From Antedon bifida (taxonomy: Eukaryota > Echinodermata > Crinoidea > Comatulida > Antedonidae): DNA of 64,000 nucleotides. Shown piece after piece: positions 1 to 12,078 of the stretch (the first letter of the stretch is position 1; every line of letters starts with the position of its first letter). The translations under genes and the position numbers were made by a program. The notes under the pieces are model-generated. The model made no database searches. It saw nothing but the letters and a program-made list of their open reading frames with translations, and was not told the origin of the DNA. The stretch spans positions 8,308,001 to 8,372,000 of the forward strand of contig OY727097.1 of NCBI GenBank assembly GCA_963402885.1, in the 5' to 3' direction.

Positions 1-66
1 CTAAGTGTGAATGGTGAATATGGCTACTGGGTTCTTGACCTTTCCTATCTCCTAATGAGACTTTAA
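1..66 (+). CDS. Possible 3' end of an unidentified gene (partial)
   Basis: The first 63 bases read as 21 sense codons (LSVNGEYGYWVL at the start, LLMRL at the end) followed by TAA at 64-66. A canonical AATAAA lies at 125-130, about 60 bases past the stop and just before an A-rich run, which suits a short 3' UTR and polyadenylation site. The peptide is mixed and not low-complexity, unlike the AT-driven peptides that chance ORFs give here. I do not recognise the family, and an open run of 21 codons can arise by chance. Transcription would come from left of the window. Confidence 0.2.
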   Translation, partial: LSVNGEYGYWVLDLSYLLMRL

Positions 67-130
67 TTTTTTTAAAGTCCATTCTGTAATTGGAAAGTTT
101 CTCCCCATTGAATACATAAGAAATAATAAA

Positions 131-920
131 AGAAAAAAAAAACGATATTGTTGTTTGAAATGATTTTAATTAATTGAATAATATTAGAAATACTGTTAGA
201 ATATTTTGTGACTACACTTATAAATAGAATGATTTGACTATTCCAATGTTGGCAGAGAGAATATCACTTATATTATACAGTAATGTGTACTAATTTGCAA
301 TATCAATATTGAAGATGATTCATAATTATTCAATCATTGTTATCAATCACAATAAATATTTTTGTAAAACTGAAAATCCGATATATTCTAATCGCCTGTT
401 CATTCAGCCATAGGTCACCTAATGACTTATTTTTCACGCCAAACAGCGCAATGTGTTGATATTGTTACGCATCGATGACCAAACTGGTCTGTTGCCTTTT
501 AAAATGTGTTTTAAACAATGGGTTAATATTTAATTAAAAGTAAATAACTGTGCTACCTTTATCAAACTAGTTAATAATGGTCTTTTGTTTGTTGTAATTG
601 TTAGTTTCTGAAGAGATGGATATTTTAAGTGAGTTCAGTTGGGCGTGTGTAATAATCCGTAGATATTGTGTGTGCGTTGAACCGTAGAGGACCTATTGAA
701 CCACACAGATCCTTGAGTCTCTGGTTCAATTCAGGTGGCCTCCTTGCGTTTCAGCTGAATGACTAGACAATCCATTGCACTTTTGTAGTTCAAAATTACA
801 AAAGATATGAATATTAAAACATACTTGATTGTGGTTCTGTCATTTCATCAGCCAAGGAAGTTATATTTGCCTTTGTTTTTCTCAGTCTATGAATTAGAGA
901 CAAAACTATGGTCTGAAATT
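131..920. other. Non-coding stretch, nothing recognised
   Basis: AT-rich sequence without a convincing exon. A 24-base segment at 604-627 sits between a fair acceptor (TTGTTAG) and a GTGAGT donor, but it is too short to support. Confidence 0.3.
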
Positions 921-1130
921 GTAGTGGAGTTGTAGCTTGGTAGTTAATGTGTTTGCCTTCCAATCCCAAGGTCCAGGGGTCAATCCTGACCTAGTTCCAT
1001 GATTGTAACTCACGACTCAACCCCACTCCCTAAGCCTCAAATGAGACTTAGTTCAAGCATGATAAATAGTTATAATACTTAAATTGGTAAGGTGCTCACT
1101 GTTGAATGCATATGAAATGATGATGATGAT
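921..1130 (+). repeat. tRNA-derived SINE copy 1
   Basis: It has a polymerase III-like A box (TGTAGCTTGGTAGTTAA near 925) and a B box (GGTCCAGGGGTCAATCC near 970), then a unique body and a simple (ATG)n tail near 1116-1128. The same order recurs at 3704-3900 with alignable spacing: TTTGCCTTCCAATCCCAAGG here, ACTTGCCTTGCAATCTCAAGG-like there, then a shared GATAAATAGTT block. Two diverged copies with A and B boxes and a simple tail are typical of a SINE family. It is probably inactive. Confidence 0.6.
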
Positions 1131-3703
1131 TACTGCCTCTCTGCTGAAAAGTCTGCCCACATTTCCGCTTGGGCTGCTCCATATGAAATATAAAAAGAAT
1201 TTAGGGATTTTACTTTTGTAGTATGTACAGTAAAGTACATTGTTAGTCAACTCCTGTCCCAAATTTATTTATTTGAAATACAATTTAAATACTATTCCAC
1301 CAGACTTTTAAGCCAATAAATGTAGCTATTTAACAGTACAGCATTATTATTCTCCCTATATCAATATTGTTGTGCTTAAATCCTTCTTTTATGATATTAG
1401 AATGACTATATAAATATTTTGAATACTTGTTGTTATACACAAGCTCTATTTAGTATTGGTATTGGATATAATAATCTATATTTGTGTTATAATGTTTATT
1501 CTACTGCTGTCATCTATTCTCAGAAAGCTCTAAATATTCAGTACTTAAATATTGAGGTTATAGAAAGTTCAATGATGGTAGTCATTTGTGAAATGTAAAA
1601 CACAATTATAGAAGAAGGCGTTAAAGCTGATTTTAGTCCTTGTTTTAAATGAGTGCTTCGGCTTGAGCTTGATTATACTGTATCATAGATACTGGTTTAA
1701 AGTATTTTTCCATTCTTTTGGCACATCTCATTCTAATACATCGTCATTTAGCACTAACTTATCATCCTAACCGCACAAATGATAGTCACTCTCCAGATAG
1801 AGCATCTTTTAAATTGCCTTAAAATATTCGGCTTAGTTAATTTGTCACCATTTTCTCTACATTACAATTTGGTCACAGAGCGGTCTCACTAACTAGTGAT
1901 GGTGCCTTTCCACTGAAGACTACTATCCTTAAATTGTTCTCCCTTTTATTCTATGTATGTATACAATATTTAAATTCAATACGCTATAAAATGAAGCTTA
2001 AGCCATAACCGCAAGAAAGTTGACGACAATAAGAAAAGAAGATTATGATTTAAAAATAGATTTATAGACAACACTAATAAAAAAAGTACATATGTAAAAA
2101 CCAATGTGTGACAGGCTTAATTACTACCAATGACCAGTAGTGACTTGAGCATTAATGATGTTAAATCTACAGTACATGTCTCTTGTTCTATTCACTGCAC
2201 CAGCTGCTTTGCAATAATTTTATGCTTCCGAAAACCCTAAAGCGGTGATAGTATCTCTACCATTAGAAAGTCAAGTTGCTGATGATGCCAGCTGCTTAAA
2301 TGCATACATAGACTGGTTGATAGATTTAAGTATGTAGTTTATTCTAGCAATGTGCTATGGGCGTGTTATTTCCAAAAAGACTACTGTACAGTAGAATTGG
2401 TTTAGAATAATTTAATTACTTGAGAGAAAACTGACTGTGACTGACCACACCTACTTGGGGCCTACAATGGTAAATGGAAGTTTAAAACATTTTAGTTAGG
2501 AACCACATACCTGTTGAATGAAGTAAAATTGACTATTTTGTGTCATACCGGTACTAGTAATAATATAGATGTTTTTTGATAAAATTGATTACTATTCGAC
2601 AGGGTGTTTCTTGAAAATAAGGCTCGTTTGCTGATACAGTACAGGAGAGGAAGGGGTTCCAAACCATAAATCCCCTACGAGTACAAGTGATGGTAAAATA
2701 TTAAAAGTTTACACACAATTTTAATATAGTAATTTTTATGTTTTAAATACACACGCTCGGGTATTTACTGTATATAGGTCAACAAAATATTTTACTTTAG
2801 AAGCTCACCTAATTTCATGCAGCATTTACTACAGGAGAACAAATACAATTTTTGTTAGAATTGTGCAAATCTAAACAATAATATATATATAGATCAACAA
2901 AAATAATGTAGATCTTATCAATTTATTTGTATCTGCTTCTATATTAACTTAGTTAGGGACAACTTTTGTAGTTTATCCATGTACTCAATTTTAATTTAGT
3001 ATTCTAAATACATATAATCTAGTAATCTGAATACGTTTTGTTGTAAACCAATCACTGTATATACTGTTGCCTTTGTATTGGATAAATAGCTGAATTAGCA
3101 GACTTTCTCCCTCTAGCATTTCGTCAAACCTCTTCCATTAAAAGGGTAATAAATAGCTGCTGTGCTTTGCTGTATATATGTGCTACCATTAAGTGTCGGA
3201 AAACTGGCGTCAATTTTCAATTTAGGAGAATGTCATTCCAATACTGTTCATGATAATGATCTATTAAGTTTTTGAATACAATTTATGATATGTGTATTTC
3301 ATGCAAATCAATGAGAAAAGGGGAAAGATATATAGCCTTACTAAATAAACAACAATGATTAAATATGTTGAAAGATTTTGTAGTATTTATTATAACACAC
3401 CTGACTGTATCCTTACTATTTGATTGGTCAATTTTGTATCACATGCCGTTCAGTATCACATGCCGTTCAGTATTTAATTAGGTCTATGCACATAAAAGTG
3501 ATATTTAATGGTGCTATTGCATGTTTATGTTTTTTTGATAACATTAGGTTGGTGACTTGCTAGCATATTTGAAAACCAAACCTGTAGTGTGCGCCCTCTG
3601 TTCTACTCTGGGGCCAAATTTAAGAACTGTCTTTTTAATGACCATAAACATTAAATAAAGATGGAAGCAGCGGATTAATTGAATAAAAGTTTAGAGTAGT
3701 ACA
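1131..3703. other. Non-coding stretch, nothing recognised
   Basis: AT-rich intergenic or intronic DNA. A 17-bp unit (TATCACATGCCGTTCAG) is repeated twice near 3435-3470. No exon with a supported acceptor, donor and open frame was seen. Confidence 0.3.
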
Positions 3704-3900
3704 AAAGTGGAGCTGTCACTTCAAGGTTATTAATGTACTTGCCTTGCAATCTCAAGGTCCAGGGTTCAATCCTGACCTACAGTGCCAAAGTTGTAACTCA
3801 CAGCTTTCTCAACTGTACTCCCTAAACCTAAAATGACACTTAGTTTATAAGCATAATAAATAGTTTATCCATCCTGCTGTTGGATGCGTATAAAAAGAAA
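3704..3900 (+). repeat. tRNA-derived SINE copy 2
   Basis: Second copy of the family at 921-1130. Its B box is better preserved (GGGTTCAATCC near 3762) and its A-box region more decayed. The shared 3' body includes a TTAGTTTATAAGCATAATAAATAG-like block (16-20 bases matching copy 1) and a TTGGATGCGTAT segment. The terminal simple repeat is lost. Confidence 0.6.
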
Positions 3901-4669
3901 AACTGTTCTGTTCTGTTCATCCTCCCTATTCAACTCATAAACATTCATTGCTTGTGTACTTTTTTACATTATTATTATGTTTATGTTATTATGTTACTAA
4001 TGAATGTCTAGTCACCATAACAATATATGACTATAAAAACATCCTGAAATTGAACAGTCACATTTTATGATATTTTCAATAATTAATAACTTTTGCAAAT
4101 AAACTGAGGTCAGTTTATGTAAAATTTGATTATGGTTTTACTACTGTCTGTAAAATAAAACAATATTATGGTGTGTAAAATGATTGATTTATTAGTTAAG
4201 TTATTATATAATTGCAATATTGAACAAGCACAAATGTGTGATACTCGGGGTACAGCAAAAGAAACTGTATTGACGTCATAAGACTGGATACGACGTCACA
4301 TACACATCAATATTCTCGCTACCAAATACGGCTCTACGGTACCATCTTCGAGACGTCATATGGCTGCATCCGGTTTGAAATTAAAAAAATAGCTTTGAGG
4401 ACATGTCCATGTAGTATACTCATGCCAAATCCCAGCTCAATACTACAACGAATAAATAAGGGAGGAGTGGTACTTTATAAATCGCACTTTTTACTCAATA
4501 GTGTCGGATGGAAGAGAAGATGAGAGAGTCCTCCGTACTATACCTGAAGTAAAAATATACCTAAAAGCTTATAAACAGTCAGTGGTGTTGCTAAAACAAA
4601 ATATCACACTTGCAAAATACAGTGGTAATTTGAAACAAACATTTTTCATTGCAGTTTTTTAACTCACGA

Positions 4670-4757
4670 TAAGGCCTGGTTCACACTAGGACACCCTGAA
4701 CTTTTTGGTTATCTAGATAAAGCTAATGGTTAGTGGCTATGTGTGAACATAGCCTAA
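4670..4757. mobile_element. Short MITE-like inverted repeat
   Basis: The left end (AGGCCTGGTTCACACTAG) and right end (TAGTGGCTATGTGTGAACATAGCCT) are imperfect inverse complements around about 45 bp with no coding capacity. Size and structure suggest a small non-autonomous DNA transposon. Only one copy is visible, so the family is uncertain. Confidence 0.35.
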
Positions 4758-5160
4758 AGTTGGTTGGTGGTCATTCATGGTGGTTTTTATCATCCTTTTT
4801 TAAACGGTGATTTTGTTGCAGTTTCTACAATTACTCCACAGAAACTCTTTTACAAACTAAATTGTTTGCAGTTTTGGTTCATTTTGTGTGGTTTTTTAAA
4901 TCCAATTCTAAAGAATCCAATAATAAAAAGAATATCCATTGATCTCTGAAATAACTGTGCATTCTCTTTAGAAACGGGTCAATAGATTTTTCTATTGGAA
5001 ATCTATATTTGCCAGATGAATGTATTAAATGTAGGGCATGTAAAGTCTGTGAGATGATATTGATAACCTGACAAGGACATGTCTATCAAATGATAAATAT
5101 GCTTTGATATGAACTTTAAAAGCTAGATGTTAACATGTGGATATGATATGATCTCCTACT

Positions 5161-5484
5161 TTACAAAATCATGTAGAAGATGAATGGAATATGTGATATT
5201 AATCTAAAATAAGATTTTTTTTGCTTATTTTCAACCTGGTTTTTACTGACGACCAATTTAGGATAGAGCGAACGTAAGAGTGCTTTGTAATAGCATGGAG
5301 AATTGATTATAGGAAAACCAACATGTATCAGGTCCTTAGCAACCAGTAGGGATTGTAAGGTTTCAACCTGACCACCTTTTGCCAGCACACAGATTGTTCT
5401 CTTTTCATGCGACCATCTCAACACTTTGCTTCTTGTGGCTACAGCACTGTGTAGCCATATAAAACTGCTCTTATGGCCAAAATT
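5161..5484 (-). other. Unassigned 107-codon open frame
   Basis: The minus strand is open from just after a TGA at 5485-5487 to a stop at 5161. The middle (RWSHEKRTICVLAKGGQVET, then LLVAKDLIHVGFPIINSP) is mixed in composition, and the DNA is locally less AT-rich than its surroundings. The last 20 codons degrade into AT-driven residues, so any true coding part probably ends near 5250, where a GTAAAA donor-like site lies. There is no good acceptor and no recognised domain. It may be an isolated exon, a decayed transposon ORF or chance. Confidence 0.22.
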
Positions 5485-8400
5485 TCAGCGTCAAATTTTT
5501 TCATGAACAGTGTGTGTTAAATGGGGAGAATATTTTCATTCATTGGAAGCCTGACTGTTACTATTCAACTCATGAAAATGTTGTTCCCATTCAACTCATA
5601 GACACCCATTGTTTGTATAATAATGGATATGGTGTTCTTATGGGAAGTGGAATATAGAATTAAGATATGATGATACTGACAGCCAATCAAATTAATTGTT
5701 GTAGTAATTTTCTAGAAATATCACTTAACATTAATACTTATAGCAGTAATTTTGATTAAAAGCAGCGCTTCACATACTGTGATGAAATGTCTTTAATTGT
5801 TTTTCAAACTGATTATAGTTATTTAAATGTTTAATGTAAATTGCTTAACATACAATCATTCATTGTTTTACAGTAGTCATTGACAAATAGACATATGGTC
5901 AGCCCCAAGAGTAAGAAAGACATCAAATTGTCAATTCCTTACCTAATTTGTTGAAATGAATATTCCTTTTTTAGTTGACTGCACGTAAGATGTTGTTAAT
6001 GTGGGTTTTTGTTTGTTGTTTAATTTTCTGTCCATGACTCACTAATAACCATGTTAATCAACCATGTACATGTCATCATTAAGAAAAATATCAGAAACTC
6101 TAGAAACCAAAGTGTTATTACTTCGTTATTTACTCCGACAGCGTCTTCAGAATGTAACCGTATTCCTGAAAAGAACGTAGTACGATAAAAGATTTGCAAT
6201 CGATTGCATTACATTATGATATCGAGTTACAATCCAATTGTAATATTTAGGGTCGATGGATTCTGTTATGCACTCTGCAATCTGTCTGATAATTAGCCGA
6301 GAATGTCATATCCCACTTGTTATTCTTGTGTAAATTACAAATATTAATTTCAGAGAGCTATTAAACGTGTAGTGTTATCAAAATAACAAACAATGAATGC
6401 AACCAGAACCTATATTGACTTCGCAGTGGTAACTATTAATAATTGATTAATGTTAGATGAATCTCGGGTTATTGGCCTTTGTTCTATTAAATTTATTAAT
6501 ATACCAGCCGACTCTGAATTTTCCCTGTAACAAGTATTTTGAAATTATAAGTATTCGGTTCTCTGTTGTATTCAAACTGAGAGATAGAGAGTTAAGACAT
6601 CAAGTCCGTACCCAGTATTTATGGGTTGTTTTTTCCACAAAAAGAGCAAAAATGATCTTGAGCTAAGCAAGTTAGGCCTTCATACCATCATTCCCACTGC
6701 TGATCTCTAGTGTTTGAATGGTTGGCCATCAAAGGACACTCTAGATATGAAATTTGGCAAACATTATGAGAGAGATTGTAAACAAACAAATTATGGGATT
6801 TCCCAAAGCTTTAATAATAAAACTTTTATATTTCAAATTTAACCAAAAAGGTTTTTTGAAGGAGTATTCAAGCCTATATATTGTATAGAGATTGCTAGTT
6901 TACTTGAAGGTGAATTCTACAGCATTGACATAACATCTCCAACTGTTGCTGTTTTTATTGACTTCATTCATGAAATTCATGCATTTATTTCTACATTCTT
7001 TTGGATACTAATCTAAATGTATACTCATTTGTTACCTTGGCTGTCAAATCATAGGCTTTGCAACTGTTAACACTATGAGCTCAGTAATCTTTGTTGTGGT
7101 ATTTTGACTAGGAGCTAAATAAAAGTCCCTGTTGTTGTTTGATGCCTGCATATTAAGGGACACCTAAGAATCGAGTCTACAGAGGTGACCACAGAGGATC
7201 ATACTGCCTGACTTTCAGACTTATATAACCAGTTTTTAGTTTAGAAGTTTAACGGTTGCCTTTCTGTTGCTGCATCTCACTCCGCTTCTACAGCCACAAT
7301 GTTTTGTTAAACATCATGTTGTGTTAAATAGAAGATATAACAGTTTCTCGGTTTCCACTAGCTTGTCCCGGTCATGCAAATTTATAATCAATGTTGCAAT
7401 ATGCGGCCTACAGTATCTATGTTTCATGTACAATTAGGCAATCTACTAATTTCAGTTGGGTGTTTACTATAGTACTGATAATGGGAGATATAGGTCCTGT
7501 GTATGCTGCAAATAAAATAACCAATTATTAAACCGTGTGAATAAATTAACCTCGATTTCTTGCCAGTAGAAACAGGACAAATTTTCAATAACTGGTTAAA
7601 TGGCAGTGTGAAATTAACGGTTAAAAAATCCCGAACAATTAATGACTTTAAAATAGCCCAAAGTGTTTCAGCTATGTCTATAAATTTGGCAATTTAGTGC
7701 TTTTTTAGTATTAAAATCCAGACATTTTTTATGTTGTTTTTATACTGTATCTTTACTATTGTGCTTAAATTTTAGAAGAATCATAACATCTAAGTACTCG
7801 GTTTTTCATGATATTTTAATGCCTAATTTTATATGCAGGCTGTCTGAAAAGGATTGTTTAAAATGTAAATATTTGGCATGTTCTGTTATTAATACACTGT
7901 CTGAAGTTCAAGTGCGATGATATGTTCAGTTCTATAGGCTGTGAAGGCCATGTAATACCAGCATAGTAAGTATTAATAGAGGGACAAGGTTCCAATTGAC
8001 CAACAGTCAACAGGTCAGAGAACTGTGTTTGGTGTTGTTGAGCAAACAATACGTACTGTGATTTGGCCTAAATATGCTCATTAAACAATTACTAAACAAC
8101 TTAACACACACAGTTTACGCTTATTGCAAATTATACCAACATTATTGTTGTTAAGGCGAGAGGGAATTTTTGACTTGGTATTCTGTCTTGTTGGCGTTTT
8201 CTGTCTGGTGGTTGCTACAGTTTGTTTTGCTATTTTGGATGAAGATTGTTCATATAGAATTGATAACCAATTTACGGTAAGAAATAAACAAATTTATAAA
8301 GTTTATATTTTAGCCAATAATTTTGAGAAAAGTTTGTGGCTAAGTTTTGTTCAACCAGACTCAAATTTTAAGTACTGTATAGTCACTCAGCTCCATTCTA

Positions 8401-10814
8401 CAGTCACCACATATTGGCTTTTTCATCAGTACTTTTTTATGGATATATGTTGTTGAAACCTGTCAACATTTTAAAATAGACAAATCTTTACTTAAACATG
8501 TGACGCACGCTCTTTTAACCAAATGCTAGACAGTAAATATTTGAGCCATAATATAATATTTGATATACTATCGTCTGAATCAAATTTTGAAATTAAAAGG
8601 TTCATTATTTCTTTGTTATTAATTATTATAGCCTTGTTATTTCAATGCAGTAATTCTGTACTGCCTGTATACATACAACATGGTTTAAAATTTACTGTCG
8701 TATGCATTTTAAATGAAGGACCAATCTATCAAGCATTCATTATTGTGTAGATGATGACTGTTACTTGTCTAAAATTACACAAGTCTTTCAGCGCCTCACT
8801 TTAATTTCAGAAGACAGAATAATTTATACTTGGCATATGGTATAATGTATACACATCATTTCAACAGAATTTTGATGAAATAATTGAACTGGCCCATTAA
8901 TGTATTCAGCAAAAAATGAAACTGTTTATATGCACATTGAAATAAGCCGACTGAAGTGATATGAATTATCATCATCATACTCTAATGTACTGTTATGAAA
9001 TTTTGTGCCCTAAAATCAAGTTTTAATTTTTTGCCCAATTTTACTTTTGTTGTTATAGTAATATATATAGTGAGTGAAAACATATAAGCATAATAAATCA
9101 ATATATTGCTTATAATTGTGGAAAACATCTGTTTCAAAAGTAGTTACAGTAATAAGGTGAGAGAAAAATAAACTTAAAAGTAGTCTGACATTGGATTTAG
9201 GTATTTTGTTGAGTGATACAAAGTTTTTATAGTGAGCATTTTGTTCTAAACAGAACAATAACAAGTGTTTATAACTATATTTTTAGGCTTAAGATTTAGT
9301 TCAGGAATTCAGTATAGTACTGCCTATTCAGCTTGTTAAATGCACCGTGACAGAGTTATATTGAAAATGTAATAATAATTTACAACTATTTTGTTAGTAA
9401 TTCATAATATTTTGTATTTTTTTCATTGATTAGGTTTATAGCCTGTGGCATGCACTTGTGTACATTTTTTTGTACATTTTTTAAAAACATTTTTTGTTTT
9501 CCTAATATAATGCACAGAATCAATCTGCAGAAAGAAATTGTAAAATGTAAAAAATAAAAAAATTGTTTAGTTTCTGTGTACCAATTTTTTATTTTATTTC
9601 TAGTCTAAATTTGAAATTATATTTATTTTTACTTTGTGCCATACTTATAATCATAGTCACCGGAAATAACATAATGTGGTCTATTTGTACAATATTACAG
9701 TTAATCTTAATCTATAATGGACTATTCCATGTAGCCAATCTTCACGTATCAACATCCAACCTATCATTTTATAGAATATATTCATATAGCCTTTCTAAAT
9801 GCTTATTTCAGTATTCAAATCAGATGATGGTGAGGACTTAATGTAGGTTTGCAAAATTATTGTATTGCATAATTTTTTGCATTAAAAGTTATATTTCCTT
9901 TATTTTAAATTCAGAATAATAGTTAATTCAGCTATAACTACCAGTTTCGGTCAAAAATACGGTACCTTGTTGAATGAGGTTTTCATTGATAGATTAGTGA
10001 TCTAGTCTGAAACTAAGTTTGTACGTCGTAGATAGTACTTACTATACTGTTTTAGTTCCTTGTGTTCGTATGATAGTACTAACCAATCATCAACACTACA
10101 TTAGCAATACAAGAGGATGATCTGTCTTAATAGATACAAACAATGGTTTTAATTCTACTTTGCTACTGTAATCAATATCCGTTAATAAGGTCAACAACCT
10201 CTATTAAGATTGTATTTATATCCTAAAGAATAATCAGAGCCTTACTTGGAAGAATTAATTCCTCCATGGTACAAATACTCACCATTGTTTTTGAGGGGAT
10301 TTTCTTGATTCTATGATGAGTCATTATATTGTTATTTACAAAGTGGAAGTGATGTTTAAGAAACATTTACTGTACAGTAGTAGGATTATTGACTAGACTT
10401 GTAAGCTATATTTGGATCTTTGGAAGTAAAACCAAAACCAACTTGATGAACTTCCATTACCATAAATGAACGCCTAATGAAAGAAAGAAAAGACAATTTG
10501 ATATTAAGGAAATGTTTTATTTAATTTTTTACATAATTTCAGGTATAATATAGATTATCTCATGAATTACAACCCTAATGATATCCTAGCAATTAAACTC
10601 TGGAGTTTACAGTGTACACACATTAGGGCGCACATCATAAAAAGATGCAGTGTGATGTGTGTATAAATTTCAGAAGTTTTGGTAGGCGATGTGAATAGGG
10701 TGTTATACGTTATTCTTAGAGTATAGATAAATTATAAAACAATTAAAATATGATGCATAAATGAATTTGTTGAAACTTTTCATAGCTTATACAGTTCAGG
10801 CTTTGTACTGTGTA
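5485..10814. other. Long non-coding stretch
   Basis: AT-rich sequence with scattered acceptor-like tracts (for example before 8813) but no exon whose phases connect to the candidate exon at 12010. The open frame at 8124-8456 has a hydrophobic run but is T-rich and lacks a good acceptor. Confidence 0.3.
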
Positions 10815-11080
10815 AAACTACATTCACACTTGTAAAGCTCTGTCTACACTATCAAACTAGTTTGACAAAAAAAGTTGTGATGTGCTCAAATATGGTAGTG
10901 ATGCTCAAATATGGTAGTGGTACGACATAATCCTGTCCAGATATAGGCACATTTTCACATAAAGGGTGATAGTGTAGACAGAGCTTTAGTTTTCATGGAA
11001 CGGAAGATGACGCCTGTGGTTAAATAATGAGAAATCATGTAAAAAAATGAACGGCGCCATCTTCTGTGTGAATGAAGCTT
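10815..11080. mobile_element. MITE family C, copy interrupted by family A
   Basis: The outer ends (ACTACATTCACACTTGT left, GTGTGAATGAAGCTT right) match the ends of the intact copy at 37214-37300 (AAGCTAATTCACACTTG and GTGTGAATGAAGCTT). The element is split by a complete family-A MITE at 10835-10986. Fragments GGAACGGAAGATGACG and GGCGCCATCTTCTG right of the insert form an internal hairpin. The nesting shows that family A was active after this copy inserted. Confidence 0.55.
10835..10986. mobile_element. MITE family A, complete copy
   Basis: Its terminal inverted repeats begin AAGCTCTGTCTACACTATC and end GATAGTGTAGACAGAGCTT. Each side is flanked by TA (10833-10834 and 10987-10988), the target duplication of Tc1/mariner-type elements. 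The 152-bp body holds the family's internal block (ATGTGCTCAAATATGGTAGTG), partly duplicated here. It has no coding capacity. Sister copies lie at 43303, 45298, 47038 and 57435. Confidence 0.75.
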
Positions 11081-12009
11081 AATTCAGATAGTTTCAGCTG
11101 CCAAACATATTGTGATAATATTTGTTTCCTAATGACATCATCATAAAACTGATTTAGTAGTTAGCAATAACAGACTGCTAGCAAATGTGTATATGAAATA
11201 TATTGCTTTAAATTTACATATTTATAGTAAACGAATACTTGTGGCAATTTATGTTGCTATAAGTAAAGCCATTTTCAATGAAAGGTAACATAAATTTATT
11301 CCCATGTAAAAAAATATCGTAATATAAATTCATTTGTAATAACCAAGTCTATCTCTATTCAAAGACCTCTTGTGGTAAATTATTTAAAAAATACTTATTT
11401 GTTCCAAGGAATGTACAATAATTGTGTGATTCTCTTTTGTAAATTCAAAAAATTAGTGCTAAAGTTCATCAATTAAGGCCTTTTATTTAAAAAATGTATA
11501 GAAAATATAGAATAATTTTGTTTGGTATACATAGGCCAAAACAGACCAGTTCATGATATCTGCAGTTTTATTTTAACTTTCACAAATACCTGGCAATTTA
11601 TTCAGGCTTCCTACTGATTTAAACATTAAAATTACAGAATGTTGTTACTATATATATTTCTGAAGAAATATGTGTAGACCTACTCGTGTATGTCAATATT
11701 TGTGACCCAATATTATGTAGTTCATAATTAATTACAAGGATGCATTATATATCCTACCGATTTGTTCACTTGTAAGTTTTAGTATGACAAACAACCATTC
11801 ATGTCTGTACATGTATTTGTTATCATATATTCATTTCTTACAGGTGTTTCCCCATACCACCTGTGATTTTACATGAATGTGTAGGCTTTTTTAAACTATA
11901 ATGTACTGCAGCAGAAACTAAAACCAACCATACAAAAATAACTTTATACTTTCTATTATTATTATTACTTATCATAATTTTACTTATGTTTTCCATTTCA
12001 TTTTAATAG

Positions 12010-12078
12010 GCGACAACCTGTGGGTGAAAATCAACTTTTATGTACAATTGCACCATATGTGATGCATTCCACTATCTG
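12010..12078 (+). CDS. Candidate internal exon of an unidentified gene
   Basis: A pyrimidine-rich tract and TTTTAATAG end at 12009, and a strong donor CTG|GTAAGT starts at 12079. The 69 bases are open in only one frame (one leading base, then RQPVGENQLLCTIAPYVM HSTI, two trailing bases). The composition is unlike AT-driven random peptides. The exon is phase 2-2, so it could be skipped without a frameshift. The next strong acceptor with an open frame in matching phase is at 15166. I do not recognise the family. Confidence 0.35.

Noticed and set aside
8124..8456. 110-codon plus-strand frame with a hydrophobic run and a GTAAGA site near 8276
   Set aside because: It begins at a non-ATG codon, the hydrophobic residues follow from T-rich DNA, and no adequate acceptor precedes it.
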